Assembly (NCBI GenBank): GCA_947038405.1
Contig: CAMQVY010000001.1
Location: forward strand, 62,001 to 126,000
Direction of reading: 5' to 3'
Length of the DNA stretch: 64,000 nucleotides
Origin: an uncultured Rikenellaceae bacterium
GTDB taxonomy: Bacteria; Bacteroidota; Bacteroidia; Bacteroidales; Rikenellaceae
Shown one piece after another: positions 36,877 through 46,096 of this stretch; the first letter of the stretch is position 1, and each line of letters opens with the position of its first letter. The translations under genes and the position numbers were made by a program. A model generated the notes under the pieces. The model was not told where the DNA came from. It worked only from the letters and a program-made list of their open reading frames with translations, and ran no database searches.

Positions 36877-37131
36877 ATATTTTTTGTTCGATAATTGACT
36901 AAGCCAAATCAAACTCACTGAATAAAACGACGTTTTCAGCCAAATTTAATTCAGAAATGCCCTAAATCCTATTTACCCTCTATGATCTATCGGCTATGGC
37001 CGCACAAATTAACTCTATCAAACCAAAACAAACTGATAGATAAAACCTCATACAAGTGTATAATTTATACCGAAAACTATATTTTCAACTATTAATATGT
37101 GCCAAAACCGCACTCTAAATTGATAGTAAAA

Positions 37132-37161
37132 TTGTAGTAGCTGAAAAAAATACTATCTTTG
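37132..37161 (+). promoter_or_regulatory. Bacteroidota promoter for obgE
   Basis: TTG (37132-37134), N19, TATCTTTG (37154-37161). It ends 38 nt before the ATG at 37200. Confidence 0.75.
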
Positions 37162-37199
37162 CCGTTATATATATACAAAAATAAAAAATACTCAAAATT

Positions 37200-38201
37200 A
37201 TGGCTTCATCAAACTTTGTTGATTATGTAAAAATCTTTTGCCGTGCAGGTAAGGGAGGTAATGGTTCATCTCACTTTCGTAGAGAGAAGTTTGAAGCTTA
37301 CGGAGGTCCTGACGGAGGTAATGGCGGACTAGGCGGAAGCATTATCCTAAGGGGAAATAGTCAATATTGGACACTGATCCACTTAAAATATAAACGACAT
37401 CTATTTGCTGAGGATGGAAAATCTGGATCTGGATCTAAAAGTTCAGGTAGAGATGGCGAGAATATCATTATCAACGTTCCTTTAGGAACGATCGCTCGTA
37501 ACATGGAGACCGATGAGTTCGCTTGTGAAATTACAGAAGAAGGGCAAGAGATCGTTCTAATTAGAGGTGGTAGAGGTGGACTAGGAAACTGGAACTTTAA
37601 AACTGCAGTGAACCAAGCTCCACGATATGCTCAACCTGGAGGTGAAGCTATTGAGGGCACATACATACTAGAACTTAAAGTTTTAGCAGATGTTGGTTTA
37701 GTGGGATTCCCTAATGCGGGAAAATCGACACTACTATCTGTTGTATCTGCTGCAACTCCTAAAATTGCAAACTATGCGTTTACGACAATAGAACCAAATC
37801 TTGGAATCGTAGAGTATCGTGACTATAAATCTTTCGTTATGGCAGACATCCCTGGTATTATTGAGGGAGCACATGAGGGAAAAGGGCTTGGAATCAGATT
37901 CCTAAGACACATTGAACGTAACTCAATCCTACTATTTATGGTACCTGCTGATACATCAGATATTACAAAGGAGTATGAGATTCTACTAAATGAATTGGAG
38001 ATGTACAATCCAGAGCTTCTGGATAAAGAGCGTCTACTTGCGATAACAAAGAGCGATATGCTAGATGAAGAGTTGACAACTGAACTTAAATCAACAATTC
38101 CAAGCGGGATTAAAAGCATCTTCATCTCTTCAGTTTCAGGATATAATATCCTACAACTTAAAGATATGCTATGGGATGCACTCCATACAGACGGAGAGTA
38201 G
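37200..38201 (+). CDS. obgE: GTPase Obg/CgtA
   Basis: Essential 50S-assembly and stress GTPase. The 333-aa protein has the glycine-rich Obg fold (1-158, with [15 protein letters not shown] and GGRGGLGN), then a G domain with GFPNAGKS (167-174 region), [16 protein letters not shown] as G3/switch II, and TKSD as G4. It ends after the G domain and lacks the variable OCT domain of some homologues. Preceded by a canonical promoter, followed by a long inverted repeat. No rpmA or rplU is adjacent. Confidence 0.96.
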   Translation: MASSNFVDYVKIFCRAGKGGNGSSHFRREKFEAYGGPDGGNGGLGGSIILRGNSQYWTLIHLKYKRHLFAEDGKSGSGSKSSGRDGENIIINVPLGTIARNMETDEFACEITEEGQEIVLIRGGRGGLGNWNFKTAVNQAPRYAQPGGEAIEGTYILELKVLADVGLVGFPNAGKSTLLSVVSAATPKIANYAFTTIEPNLGIVEYRDYKSFVMADIPGIIEGAHEGKGLGIRFLRHIERNSILLFMVPADTSDITKEYEILLNELEMYNPELLDKERLLAITKSDMLDEELTTELKSTIPSGIKSIFISSVSGYNILQLKDMLWDALHTDGE

Positions 38202-38261
38202 TTCATTTAATCTAGAAACAACGAATCGGATATACAAAGATTCAATTGTAATATAAATCAC

Positions 38262-38327
38262 AAAAAAGTCACGCCGTAAGCAGTTAAGTCAAACTAGACT
38301 CACAACTACCTACGGCGTGACTTTTTT
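38262..38327. terminator. 24-bp inverted repeat between convergent genes (family 1 core)
   Basis: Arms around GTCACGCCGTAAGCAGTT and AACTACCTACGGCGTGAC pair over 24 bp with two mismatches, flanked by A6 and T7 runs. The reverse complement aligns with TCACGCCGTTGGCAGTTTG...CTAGTTT of the tandem unit, so it is both a family 1 member and a likely bidirectional terminator for obgE and the thioredoxin gene. Confidence 0.75.
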
Positions 38328-38339
38328 TATAAATTGGTT

Positions 38340-38771
38340 TTATTTCTTTAAAGCTTTTACTTTCAAAGCCTCTATTTTCGCAATAAGAGCATCTGGAGAT
38401 TGACCACCAACTAATTTACCTACTAACTCACCACTACTATTGATAAGTAGTAAAGTAGGGTAAGCTGTTACCTTATATTTCTTAGCAAGCGCAACACCCT
38501 CACCCTTCTCTGCATCAAACTTTGCATTAACAAACCCTTTATTAAAGTAGTTTCCAACCTTCTCTAGAGGAAAAACATTCTTTGCCATCTGTTTACACGG
38601 AGGACACCATGAAGCATAAATATCCATAAATACCAGCTTATCTTCAGCCTTAGCTTTCGCTAAAATTTCACTGAATTTACCTGTTTCAAATTTAATTCCT
38701 TTATTATTGTCTTGTGCCTTTCCAAAAAGGAACGCCCCTAGACAGATCATTATTAACGTGATTTTTTTCAT
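38340..38771 (-). CDS. Exported thioredoxin-family protein
   Basis: A 143-aa protein with a signal peptide (MKKITLIMICLGAFLFGKA). It has one thioredoxin domain carrying the active site WCPPC near residues 51-55 and the cis-proline loop YPTLLLI. The CPPC dipeptide and the periplasmic location suggest a disulfide reductase or isomerase helper. Layout matches DUF255/thioredoxin_7-type proteins common in Bacteroidota. rlmN lies 23 nt upstream on the same strand, so the two may be co-transcribed. Confidence 0.86.
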   Translation of the reverse strand: MKKITLIMICLGAFLFGKAQDNNKGIKFETGKFSEILAKAKAEDKLVFMDIYASWCPPCKQMAKNVFPLEKVGNYFNKGFVNAKFDAEKGEGVALAKKYKVTAYPTLLLINSSGELVGKLVGGQSPDALIAKIEALKVKALKK

Positions 38772-38794
38772 ACTATTTTTATTTTAATGTCTAT

Positions 38795-39820
38795 TTATTT
38801 AATATTCTTCTGTTCAATTGTAGACAGTAATCCACAAGCAGCTTGAATATCCTCACCCCTCGATGCTCTAATCGTTGTCATAATTCCTTTTTCAGTCAAA
38901 GCATCTCTAAACTTCTCTATTACAAAATAACTTGGGCTAAAGAACTTTGAATCTGGGATCTTATGAAACCTAATAAGATTCACTCTGCATTTAATTCCGT
39001 CTAACAGCCTACACAGCTCCTTTATATACTTAGGCGAGTCATTCATACCACTAAGCATGATATACTCGAAACTAACCCTTCTTTGGTGCGAAAAGTCGTA
39101 TTCTTTCAACAGCTCTACAACACTCTTAATTGGAAACGCTTTCTCAGCAGGCACAATTTCAGCTCTCTCTTCAGGAACTGGATTATGCAAACTCACTGCA
39201 AGATGTACTTTTGTTCTATCTAAAAACTCTCTCAGCGCAGGCATTACCCCAATCGTCGATAATGTTATTCGAGACGGACTCCAAGCAAACCCCCAATCAG
39301 CAGTCATCACCTCTAATGAGTTCAGAACCTCTTGAAGATTATCTAACGGCTCACCCATTCCCATATATACAATATTTGTAAGCCCCTCACTATCGGGAAT
39401 TGACCTCACTTGATTCAATATCTCATTAGCAGTCAAATTGTGTTGAAATCCTTGTTTTGCCGTCATGCAAAACTTACACCCCATCTTACACCCTGTCTGA
39501 GAAGAAACGCATAATGTTGCTCTATTATTGTCTGGAATATATGCAGACTCTATGAACTTATCGTTAGATGTCTCAAATAAGTACTTCTTAGTACCATCAC
39601 TAGATACACTCTCTTGCACTGGAGCATGCAATCCAACACTATATCTCTCCTCTAGCTTTTGACGATTAACCGCAGATATGTTTGTCATCTGCCCTATCTC
39701 TGTCGCCCTCTTCTTATATAACCACTCCGCGATCTGTTTTGCCGTAAATTTAGGCATATTCAATTCCTGAACAACATTTTGCAGTTGCTGAAGAGTCATT
39801 CCATATAATTTTGCTCTCAT
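38795..39820 (-). CDS. rlmN: Dual-specificity 23S rRNA A2503/tRNA A37 methyltransferase RlmN
   Basis: Radical SAM methyl synthase that methylates C2 of A2503 in 23S rRNA and A37 in some tRNAs. The 341-aa protein has the cluster motif CKMGCKFC (about residues 112-119), SAM-binding GMGEPL and the C-terminal catalytic cysteine in AACGLLS near residue 332. ATG start at 39820 (MRAKLYGMTLQQLQ) matches family N-termini. Divergent from the glycogen cluster; a -7 box lies 41 nt upstream. Confidence 0.95.
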   Translation of the reverse strand: MRAKLYGMTLQQLQNVVQELNMPKFTAKQIAEWLYKKRATEIGQMTNISAVNRQKLEERYSVGLHAPVQESVSSDGTKKYLFETSNDKFIESAYIPDNNRATLCVSSQTGCKMGCKFCMTAKQGFQHNLTANEILNQVRSIPDSEGLTNIVYMGMGEPLDNLQEVLNSLEVMTADWGFAWSPSRITLSTIGVMPALREFLDRTKVHLAVSLHNPVPEERAEIVPAEKAFPIKSVVELLKEYDFSHQRRVSFEYIMLSGMNDSPKYIKELCRLLDGIKCRVNLIRFHKIPDSKFFSPSYFVIEKFRDALTEKGIMTTIRASRGEDIQAACGLLSTIEQKNIK

Positions 39821-39861
39821 AATGATGATATTTTACACCCTAATTTTTAATCGTAATCTAA

Positions 39862-39869
39862 CAAAGATA
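39862..39869 (-). promoter_or_regulatory. Bacteroidota-type -7 box upstream of rlmN
   Basis: Minus strand TATCTTTG, 41 nt upstream of the rlmN ATG. The nearest upstream TTG is 14 nt away, so only the -7 element is supported. Confidence 0.45.
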
Positions 39870-40042
39870 CTAAAAATATTAAACAATATCCTATCAATTA
39901 CGACTATTTTATCGAAAAAAAGACGTTTTAAATCATTAATGCACCAACATGTAACAAATGCAAATAAATATCTATTTTCCATGTTTAAACTGAAAAAAAA
40001 TACATATATTGTAGTACGAAAAACCTATTAATATTAGAGTAT

Positions 40043-41971
40043 ATGTCTGGAATAATTTTTGACAAAAGTGAACTGAGTAACCTTGAATACTCTTTGAAAA
40101 GAGAGATTCTAAGTACAAATAGAGCAGGTGGATATATGAGTACTACAATTGTATGTTGTAACACTCGTAAATATCATGGCTTATTAGTAGTTCCCGCCCC
40201 TGAGTTGGATAATGAAAATAACTTTGTACTTCTAAACTCTCTTGACGAGACGATAATTCAACATGAACATTCATTTAACCTTGCGATCCATAGATTTCCA
40301 AATACATATGAACCCAAGGGCCATAAATATATTATCGACTTTAAGTATACTCCAGTCCCAACAATTACTTACCGAGTTGGCGGAGTTGTAATAAAAAAAG
40401 AGATGTTGTGGATACACTCGCGCACTCAGTTAATGATTAGATACACTCTAGTAGAGGCTCGTTCGGAGACTAAACTTGCTCTAAGACCATTTATATCTTT
40501 TAGAAACTCTCATCAGTTGAGTAAAACCAATATGATTGCAGATACACACTCGTATAGCATTGATGAAGGTGTTAAATATAGAATGTACGACAAATTCCCA
40601 TCGCTACACATACAGATGGACTCTGCACATGAGTATGTTGTTGCTCCAGACTGGCACTACAATTTTGAGTACACTGAAGAGGCGAAGCGAGGCTACCCTT
40701 GTTATGAGGATCTCCTAACTCCAGGCTACTTTGAGATGGATATAAAAAAGGGACAAAGCATTATTATTTCATGCTCAACAGAGCAGGTGAAATCAAAAAA
40801 AATAAAAGAGTTATTTGAATCCGAAATAGCAAAACGATCAAATAAAGTAGATTTAATTTCTTGCCTAAAACATGCTGCACGACAGTTTGTCGTACAACAT
40901 GGTAAAAAAACAGAACTAGTTGCAGGCTACCCTTGGTTTGGTCGTTGGGGACGAGATACATTCATTGCTCTTCCAGGAGTCACCCTAACTCAAGGTAATG
41001 TAGACCAATGCACGGCTGTTATAGATACAATGGTTAGCGAGATTCAAAGTGGGCTATTCCCAAACATGGGCAGCGCGTACAACTCCGTAGATGCGCCATT
41101 ATGGCTATTCTGGACACTTCAACAGCTTGAGGAGCACTTGGGAGCAGAAACAATATGGAAACGCTACGGGAGAGTAATGAAAGGCATCCTAGAGTCTTAT
41201 GCCGCAGGAATTGACGACGTCATCTCGGTACGTGAGAATGGGTTAGTTTGGGCATCGAGCAAAACCCACGCTATGACATGGATGGATGCTATGGTTGATG
41301 GCAAACCAGTCACAGGTAGAGAGGGATACCAAGTAGAGATCAACGCCTTATGGTATAACGCGATATGCTACTGCCTTGAGCTTGCAACCAAATTTAGAAA
41401 TAGAAAGTTCATTAAAGAGTGGGAGAGTAAGCCTGAGGTCATAAAAACAGCATTTAACAAACTATTTTGGATAGAATCTGATAGATACTTAGCGGACTAC
41501 GTTGCTGAGAAGCAAAATACAGATATACGCCCAAATCAAGTTATTGCAACCTCTTTAAAATACCGAATGGTAGATGATAGCCAAATCAACTCTATTTTAG
41601 GAGTTATTACAAAACATCTACTAACACCAAAAGGACTTAGAACACTATCTCCAGTAGACCCAAAATACAAGGGACGTTGTGAAGGAGATCAACCAACAAG
41701 AGATAGGGCTTATCACCAAGGAACAACATGGGTATGGCTACTAGAACACTATGTTGCAGCTAATTTCATATTACGTGGAGATGAGTATATAGATACAGCA
41801 ACAGAAATTTTCAGGAATTTCAATGAAGATATAAGCACATATGGAGTAGGCACAATTGCTGAAATATACGACGGAGACCCACCGTACACACCACGAGGAA
41901 CGATATCTCAAGCATGGAGCGTTGGTGCATTGTTAAGAATTATGGAGATGATTGAAAAACATACAAAATAA
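40043..41971 (+). CDS. Glycogen debranching enzyme (amylo-alpha-1,6-glucosidase family)
   Basis: A 642-aa cytoplasmic GH133-type enzyme acting on alpha-1,6 branch points of glycogen-like glucan. The N-terminal beta-sandwich (about 20-250) contains NRAGGYMSTTI and the KYHGLLV block. The (alpha/alpha)6 barrel (about 280-640) contains GYPWFGRWGRDTFIALPG and, near the end, GDQPTRDRAYHQGTTW, the catalytic-acid regions of this family. It opens a three-gene set with a GT4 glucan synthase-like enzyme (18-nt gap) and a GH57 amylase (57-nt gap). This trio recurs in Bacteroidota. Confidence 0.9.
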   Translation: MSGIIFDKSELSNLEYSLKREILSTNRAGGYMSTTIVCCNTRKYHGLLVVPAPELDNENNFVLLNSLDETIIQHEHSFNLAIHRFPNTYEPKGHKYIIDFKYTPVPTITYRVGGVVIKKEMLWIHSRTQLMIRYTLVEARSETKLALRPFISFRNSHQLSKTNMIADTHSYSIDEGVKYRMYDKFPSLHIQMDSAHEYVVAPDWHYNFEYTEEAKRGYPCYEDLLTPGYFEMDIKKGQSIIISCSTEQVKSKKIKELFESEIAKRSNKVDLISCLKHAARQFVVQHGKKTELVAGYPWFGRWGRDTFIALPGVTLTQGNVDQCTAVIDTMVSEIQSGLFPNMGSAYNSVDAPLWLFWTLQQLEEHLGAETIWKRYGRVMKGILESYAAGIDDVISVRENGLVWASSKTHAMTWMDAMVDGKPVTGREGYQVEINALWYNAICYCLELATKFRNRKFIKEWESKPEVIKTAFNKLFWIESDRYLADYVAEKQNTDIRPNQVIATSLKYRMVDDSQINSILGVITKHLLTPKGLRTLSPVDPKYKGRCEGDQPTRDRAYHQGTTWVWLLEHYVAANFILRGDEYIDTATEIFRNFNEDISTYGVGTIAEIYDGDPPYTPRGTISQAWSVGALLRIMEMIEKHTK

Positions 41972-41989
41972 AAAACTAAAAAAACTAAT

Positions 41990-43306
41990 ATGAAAGTATT
42001 AATGTTTGGGTGGGAATTCCCTCCTCATATTGCAGGGGGATTAGGAACTGCTTGCTATGGCCTAACACGTGGGCTCGCAAAGAATGATGTGGAGGTTATA
42101 TTCACAGTTCCCAAGGCATATGGAGATGAAGATCAGAGATTTACTCACATTGTCAATGCAAGTGATGTTGAGCTATCAATCTGTGGTGAGTTATCAACAT
42201 CCATTGAAGAGCGTGAGTTCTGGGACAAGATGACCTTTATCCACATCGACTCTAATATGGTTCCTTACATATCACCTGAAGAGTTTGAGGTTGAACAGAG
42301 CAAGTATAAAAGCAGAATTGAGAGCAACGAAGTCGTAGACGGAGAGGCTGATGTTTGGAAAGAACGCTACGCTTTTTCTGGCAAATACGGTGCAAACCTC
42401 ATGGAAGAAGTTGCGAGATACGCCATGATCGGGGCTCAAGTAGCTAAAGAAAATGAGGGTAAATTTGACGTTATCCATGCACATGACTGGCTTACATACT
42501 ATGCAGGAATAGCAGCAAAGAGGGTTTCAGGTAAACCATTAGTTGTACATATGCACGCTACAGAGTATGATCGTAGTGGTGAGAATGTAAACCAAGTTGT
42601 CTACGATATTGAGCGAAGTGGCATGGCAGCAGCAGATAAAGTTATTGCTGTTAGCAACTTAACACGTAAAATAGTAATAGAGAAATATAACATCGACCCA
42701 GATAAGGTTGTAACGGTACATAATGCCGTTAGATTTGCAGATGGGAACAAAGTATTTGAAGAGAGAGGAATCAGCGATAAAATTGTTACATTTTTAGGGC
42801 GTATAACGTACCAAAAAGGACCCGATTACTTTGTTGAAGCAGCAGCCAAAGTTCTTCAAAAAGTACCTAATGTACACTTTGTGATGGCTGGAAGTGGTGA
42901 CTTGTTCAATCACGTTGTTAAACGTGTTGCCAAACTAGGAATAGCAGATAGATTTCACTTTACAGGCTTTTTGAAAGGCGATGAAGTACATAGAATGTTC
43001 GATATGAGTGATGTTTATGTAATGCCATCAGTTAGTGAACCTTTCGGCATCTCGCCTCTTGAGGCAATGAAAAGTAATGTACCTGTTATTATCTCTAAAC
43101 AATCGGGTGTTGCAGAGGTGCTAGAGTATGCACTAAAAGTAGACTATTGGGATGTTGATGCTATGGCAGATGCAATATATGGTTTAATAAAATACCCTGC
43201 ACTATCTAAGATGTTTAGTGACAAAGGGTTGAAAGAGGTGACGAACCTAAAATGGGACAAGGCGGCAAAAGAGGTAAAGGATGTATATGAGAGCGTAATT
43301 AAGTAG
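41990..43306 (+). CDS. GT4/GT5-like glycosyltransferase, probable glycogen (alpha-glucan) synthase
   Basis: A 438-aa GT-B glycosyltransferase. The N-terminus WEFPPHIAGGLGTACYGL has the GGLG glucosyl-donor loop. The middle has VIHAHDWLTYYAG, and the C-terminal half has FLGRITYQKGPDYF and the donor-binding EX7E segment SEPFGISPLEAM. This type is usually annotated as glycogen synthase or alpha-maltose-1-phosphate-like synthase. Position between a debranching enzyme and a GH57 amylase supports storage glucan synthesis. The nucleotide donor cannot be read from sequence. No glgC or branching enzyme is adjacent. Confidence 0.87.
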   Translation: MKVLMFGWEFPPHIAGGLGTACYGLTRGLAKNDVEVIFTVPKAYGDEDQRFTHIVNASDVELSICGELSTSIEEREFWDKMTFIHIDSNMVPYISPEEFEVEQSKYKSRIESNEVVDGEADVWKERYAFSGKYGANLMEEVARYAMIGAQVAKENEGKFDVIHAHDWLTYYAGIAAKRVSGKPLVVHMHATEYDRSGENVNQVVYDIERSGMAAADKVIAVSNLTRKIVIEKYNIDPDKVVTVHNAVRFADGNKVFEERGISDKIVTFLGRITYQKGPDYFVEAAAKVLQKVPNVHFVMAGSGDLFNHVVKRVAKLGIADRFHFTGFLKGDEVHRMFDMSDVYVMPSVSEPFGISPLEAMKSNVPVIISKQSGVAEVLEYALKVDYWDVDAMADAIYGLIKYPALSKMFSDKGLKEVTNLKWDKAAKEVKDVYESVIK

Positions 43307-43363
43307 CCTAATAATTATCCACAATATTAATCATTATGTATTGTGAACTAAAAATATATAATC

Positions 43364-44578
43364 ATGAAAACGGTATGTTTCTATTTTCAAGTACACCAAC
43401 CATTAAGGTTAAAAAAATATAGATTTTTTAGCATCGGAAAAGATCATAACTATCTTGACGAACCACTAAACCGTTCAATAGTTAATAGCATTGCAACTCG
43501 TTGTTATCTACCTATGAACAATCTTTTTTTAGAGCTAATTAATGCACATAAAGGTGCATTAAAGATTAGTTTCTCAATTTCGGGAATCGCAATTGAGCAA
43601 TTTAAAATGTATGCACCACAAGTTTTAGATAGCTTTAAAGCGTTGGCAAAAACTGGTTGTGTAGAGTTTCTTGCAGAGACCTACTCTCACTCACTGTCAT
43701 CTCTTACAGATGCTGAGGAGTTTAGTGCAGATGTAAAACAACATTGTGACCTTATCGAAAAAGAGTTTGGTCAAAAACCAACAGCATTTAGAAACACAGA
43801 GCTAATTTACTCTGACTCTATTGGAGAGGAGATTGCAAAGATGGGCTTCAAAAGTGTTGTTGCAGAGGGGGCAAAACACATATTAGGCTGGAAAAGTCCT
43901 AACTATGTATATGCAAGTGCAAAGAGCCAAAAATTAAGACTTCTACTTAGAAACTACAAATTAAGCGATGATATTTCATTTCGCTTCTCTGATAAAAGCT
44001 GGTCTGAATGGCCATTACATGCAGATGTGTACGCCAATTGGATAACTAGCGATATAACTCCTGGAGAGGTCGTTAATCTATTTATGAATTACGAGGCATT
44101 TGGCGAGCTCAACAGCGCAGACAGTGGGATATTCGACTTTGCGAAGGCATTAATGAACACCCTAGTCGCTTGCGAAGATATTAAACTACGCACTGTTAGT
44201 GAGGCTGCGGCTGAAAATCAGCCAGTAGCAGTCCTACACTCTCCTTACACCATGTCGTGGACTGACGAAGAGAGAGATGTTACCGCATGGTTAGGAAACG
44301 AACTACAAAATGAGGCATTCTCAAAACTATACAAACTCAATAAGAGTGTAAAGTTATTGAATAATGAAGAGTTTAATCGCAAGTGGCAGTTTATGCAATC
44401 TTCAGACCATTTCTTCTATATGGCTACTAAATGGCTAGCAGATGGGAATGTACACAGCTACTTTAACCCATACGACTCAGCATACGAGGCATTTATTATA
44501 TACATGAATGTTCTAAGTGATTTTGAACTAGAGCTAAATAAAGCGATCGAAAAACTAAACATAAGTATTCAAGAATAG
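43364..44578 (+). CDS. GH57 alpha-amylase/4-alpha-glucanotransferase-like enzyme
   Basis: A 404-aa family 57 glycoside hydrolase, cytoplasmic (no signal peptide). It begins with the family HQP box (FQVHQPLRL, H11). The segment FRNTELIYSD probably carries the catalytic nucleophile glutamate, and NYEAFGE followed by the SGIFDF box resembles conserved region 4. The C-terminal helical region is present. Likely role is hydrolysis or disproportionation of internal alpha-1,4-glucan, working with the debranching enzyme and synthase upstream. A perfect 19-bp hairpin follows 21 nt after the stop. Confidence 0.88.
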   Translation: MKTVCFYFQVHQPLRLKKYRFFSIGKDHNYLDEPLNRSIVNSIATRCYLPMNNLFLELINAHKGALKISFSISGIAIEQFKMYAPQVLDSFKALAKTGCVEFLAETYSHSLSSLTDAEEFSADVKQHCDLIEKEFGQKPTAFRNTELIYSDSIGEEIAKMGFKSVVAEGAKHILGWKSPNYVYASAKSQKLRLLLRNYKLSDDISFRFSDKSWSEWPLHADVYANWITSDITPGEVVNLFMNYEAFGELNSADSGIFDFAKALMNTLVACEDIKLRTVSEAAAENQPVAVLHSPYTMSWTDEERDVTAWLGNELQNEAFSKLYKLNKSVKLLNNEEFNRKWQFMQSSDHFFYMATKWLADGNVHSYFNPYDSAYEAFIIYMNVLSDFELELNKAIEKLNISIQE

Positions 44579-44891
44579 GTTCAAATTTTTACCATACAAA
44601 CAACACAATAGGTTAAGGGATTTTACATCACCTTAACCTATTGTGTTGTAAATTATGTGTCTATTAATAAAAAAATACCATGTAGATACAAATAAATATA
44701 TTATTACGTTTCATTATATGTAAAAATGGTTGTATATTTGTTATGTATTTGACGATATAATAGTATTTTCGTTATTAATTATAACCTATTTTGATAAACA
44801 ATTATAATCTATTATCGTATTTAAAGTAATCATTTACCGAAATAAATGGAACGCAATATGATAGTAATAAAAACTCTTATGTTTGATTAGT
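44579..44891. other. Intergenic region between GH57 and the TlpA-like lipoprotein gene
   Basis: About 310 nt. It holds the 19-bp hairpin at 44600-44649, then strongly AT-rich sequence with one TAnnTTTG match (TATATTTG, 44733-44740) lacking a well-spaced TTG. No ORF, repeat copy or RNA gene was recognised. Confidence 0.4.
44600..44649. terminator. Perfect 19-bp hairpin behind the glycogen cluster
   Basis: Arms ACAACACAATAGGTTAAGG and its exact complement enclose a 12-nt loop. No T-run follows on either strand, so termination would be atypical. mRNA 3'-end protection is an alternative. Confidence 0.55.
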
Positions 44892-46040
44892 ATGAAAAAA
44901 AAATATTTATTGGTTATTTTCATTACGTGCATCTTTGCGTCGTGTAATGACTCAAAAATTGTTGTTAAAGGGAGAATTGCCTGCCATCCAAATTGCAAAA
45001 TCTATTTAGATTTAATCACCCCAAACCAACAAGAGACCCTAGACTCTACAATGCTAGACAGCAAAGGAAACTTTAAGTTTATAGTTCAGTCTATTGATGA
45101 CAATCCTAGTATATACAATCTAAGAATGCACCAAGAAGGTGAGATCATACCACTAATATTAAAAAGAGGGGATAATATCAATGTTAAGTCCATCGGAGAT
45201 ATAAGTAGAAATTATATCGTTGAAGGCTCTGAAGAGTCTCAATTAGTAAAAAACATATCTTCAACACTTTCAGATGGGGCTTTATCACTAGACTCTTTAG
45301 CGAATCTATACATAAAAAGTAGTGATACTTTAGCGAAGAATACTCTACGTAAACAATACTTGACCAAGTATCATTCGATTAAAAAAGAGCACATAAAGTT
45401 TGTTATTGCGAATGTACACTCTATTGCTGCAATATACGCTCTATATCAAAAGCTACCTAATGATGAGACTGCATTTGGAAATTCAGAGATACTATACTAC
45501 AAAATGGTCGCAGACTCAACAAAGAGCGTCTATCCAAACTCTCCGTATGTGAAATCATTAGAGAAAATTGTCTCTGATTACAACGACAACATTGCTCTAA
45601 TAAATAGCATTCAAGATGGGTTTGACAACCCACAGAACTATCCAGAGATTGAATTACCTGATATGTATGGGACTAATGTTAAATTGTCTGCGAGTGCGGG
45701 AAAAGTTATATTAGTTGATTTTTGGAGTGCATCTTCGCTTCAATCGAAACAAATAAACGTAGAACTCAAAGACCTATACAAAAAGTATTCAGAGAAAGGA
45801 TTTGAGGTATTTCAAGTCTCTGTAGACACCTCTAAACCACTATGGGTAAGCATTATTCAAGAGCAGAAGCTTCCTTGGATTACACTATGTGATTTTCAAG
45901 GTGAAGCATCGTCTCCGATAGCAGCATACAACATCAGAGAGGTGCCAAGCAACTATCTAATCGATCAAAAAGGAGATATCGTAGCTAAAAATATTTATGG
46001 AGCTGAGTTGGCAGAAAAACTAACAGAGCTCATAAAATAG
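44892..46040 (+). CDS. TlpA-like lipoprotein (DUF4369 plus thioredoxin fold) without active-site cysteines
   Basis: A 382-aa lipoprotein. ATG at 44892 gives MKKKYLLVIFITCIFASC, a lipobox with the acylated cysteine at residue 18; a TTG three codons earlier is a less likely start. Residues about 22-115 form a DUF4369 domain and about 245-380 a thioredoxin/AhpC-like domain. Where TlpA relatives have W-C-x-x-C, this protein reads W278-SAS-S282-L-Q-S285, so both cysteines are serines. The cis-proline loop (EVPSNYLI) is kept. It is therefore unlikely to be a thiol oxidoreductase and may be a binding or scaffolding protein of the periplasmic face. Confidence 0.83.
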   Translation: MKKKYLLVIFITCIFASCNDSKIVVKGRIACHPNCKIYLDLITPNQQETLDSTMLDSKGNFKFIVQSIDDNPSIYNLRMHQEGEIIPLILKRGDNINVKSIGDISRNYIVEGSEESQLVKNISSTLSDGALSLDSLANLYIKSSDTLAKNTLRKQYLTKYHSIKKEHIKFVIANVHSIAAIYALYQKLPNDETAFGNSEILYYKMVADSTKSVYPNSPYVKSLEKIVSDYNDNIALINSIQDGFDNPQNYPEIELPDMYGTNVKLSASAGKVILVDFWSASSLQSKQINVELKDLYKKYSEKGFEVFQVSVDTSKPLWVSIIQEQKLPWITLCDFQGEASSPIAAYNIREVPSNYLIDQKGDIVAKNIYGAELAEKLTELIK

Positions 46041-46096
46041 TAGTTATTTAGAACACAAGATAGCAAGTCAAATTAATTAATCTTACACATTACAGA

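Larger units (their letters stand above)
36840..37199. other. Divergent era/obgE intergenic region
   Basis: 360 nt. It holds the minus-strand -7 box for era (36869-36876) and the plus-strand promoter for obgE (37132-37161). Between them are a small palindrome AAAACGACGTTTT near 36927 and a CGGC/GCCG hairpin near 37011. No ORF or clear RNA gene was seen; the length is more than two promoters need. Confidence 0.4.

Noticed and set aside
36840-37199. Candidate structured RNA in the era/obgE gap
   Set aside because: Only small palindromes are present, with no stable long-range fold apparent by eye; two promoters account for part of the space.
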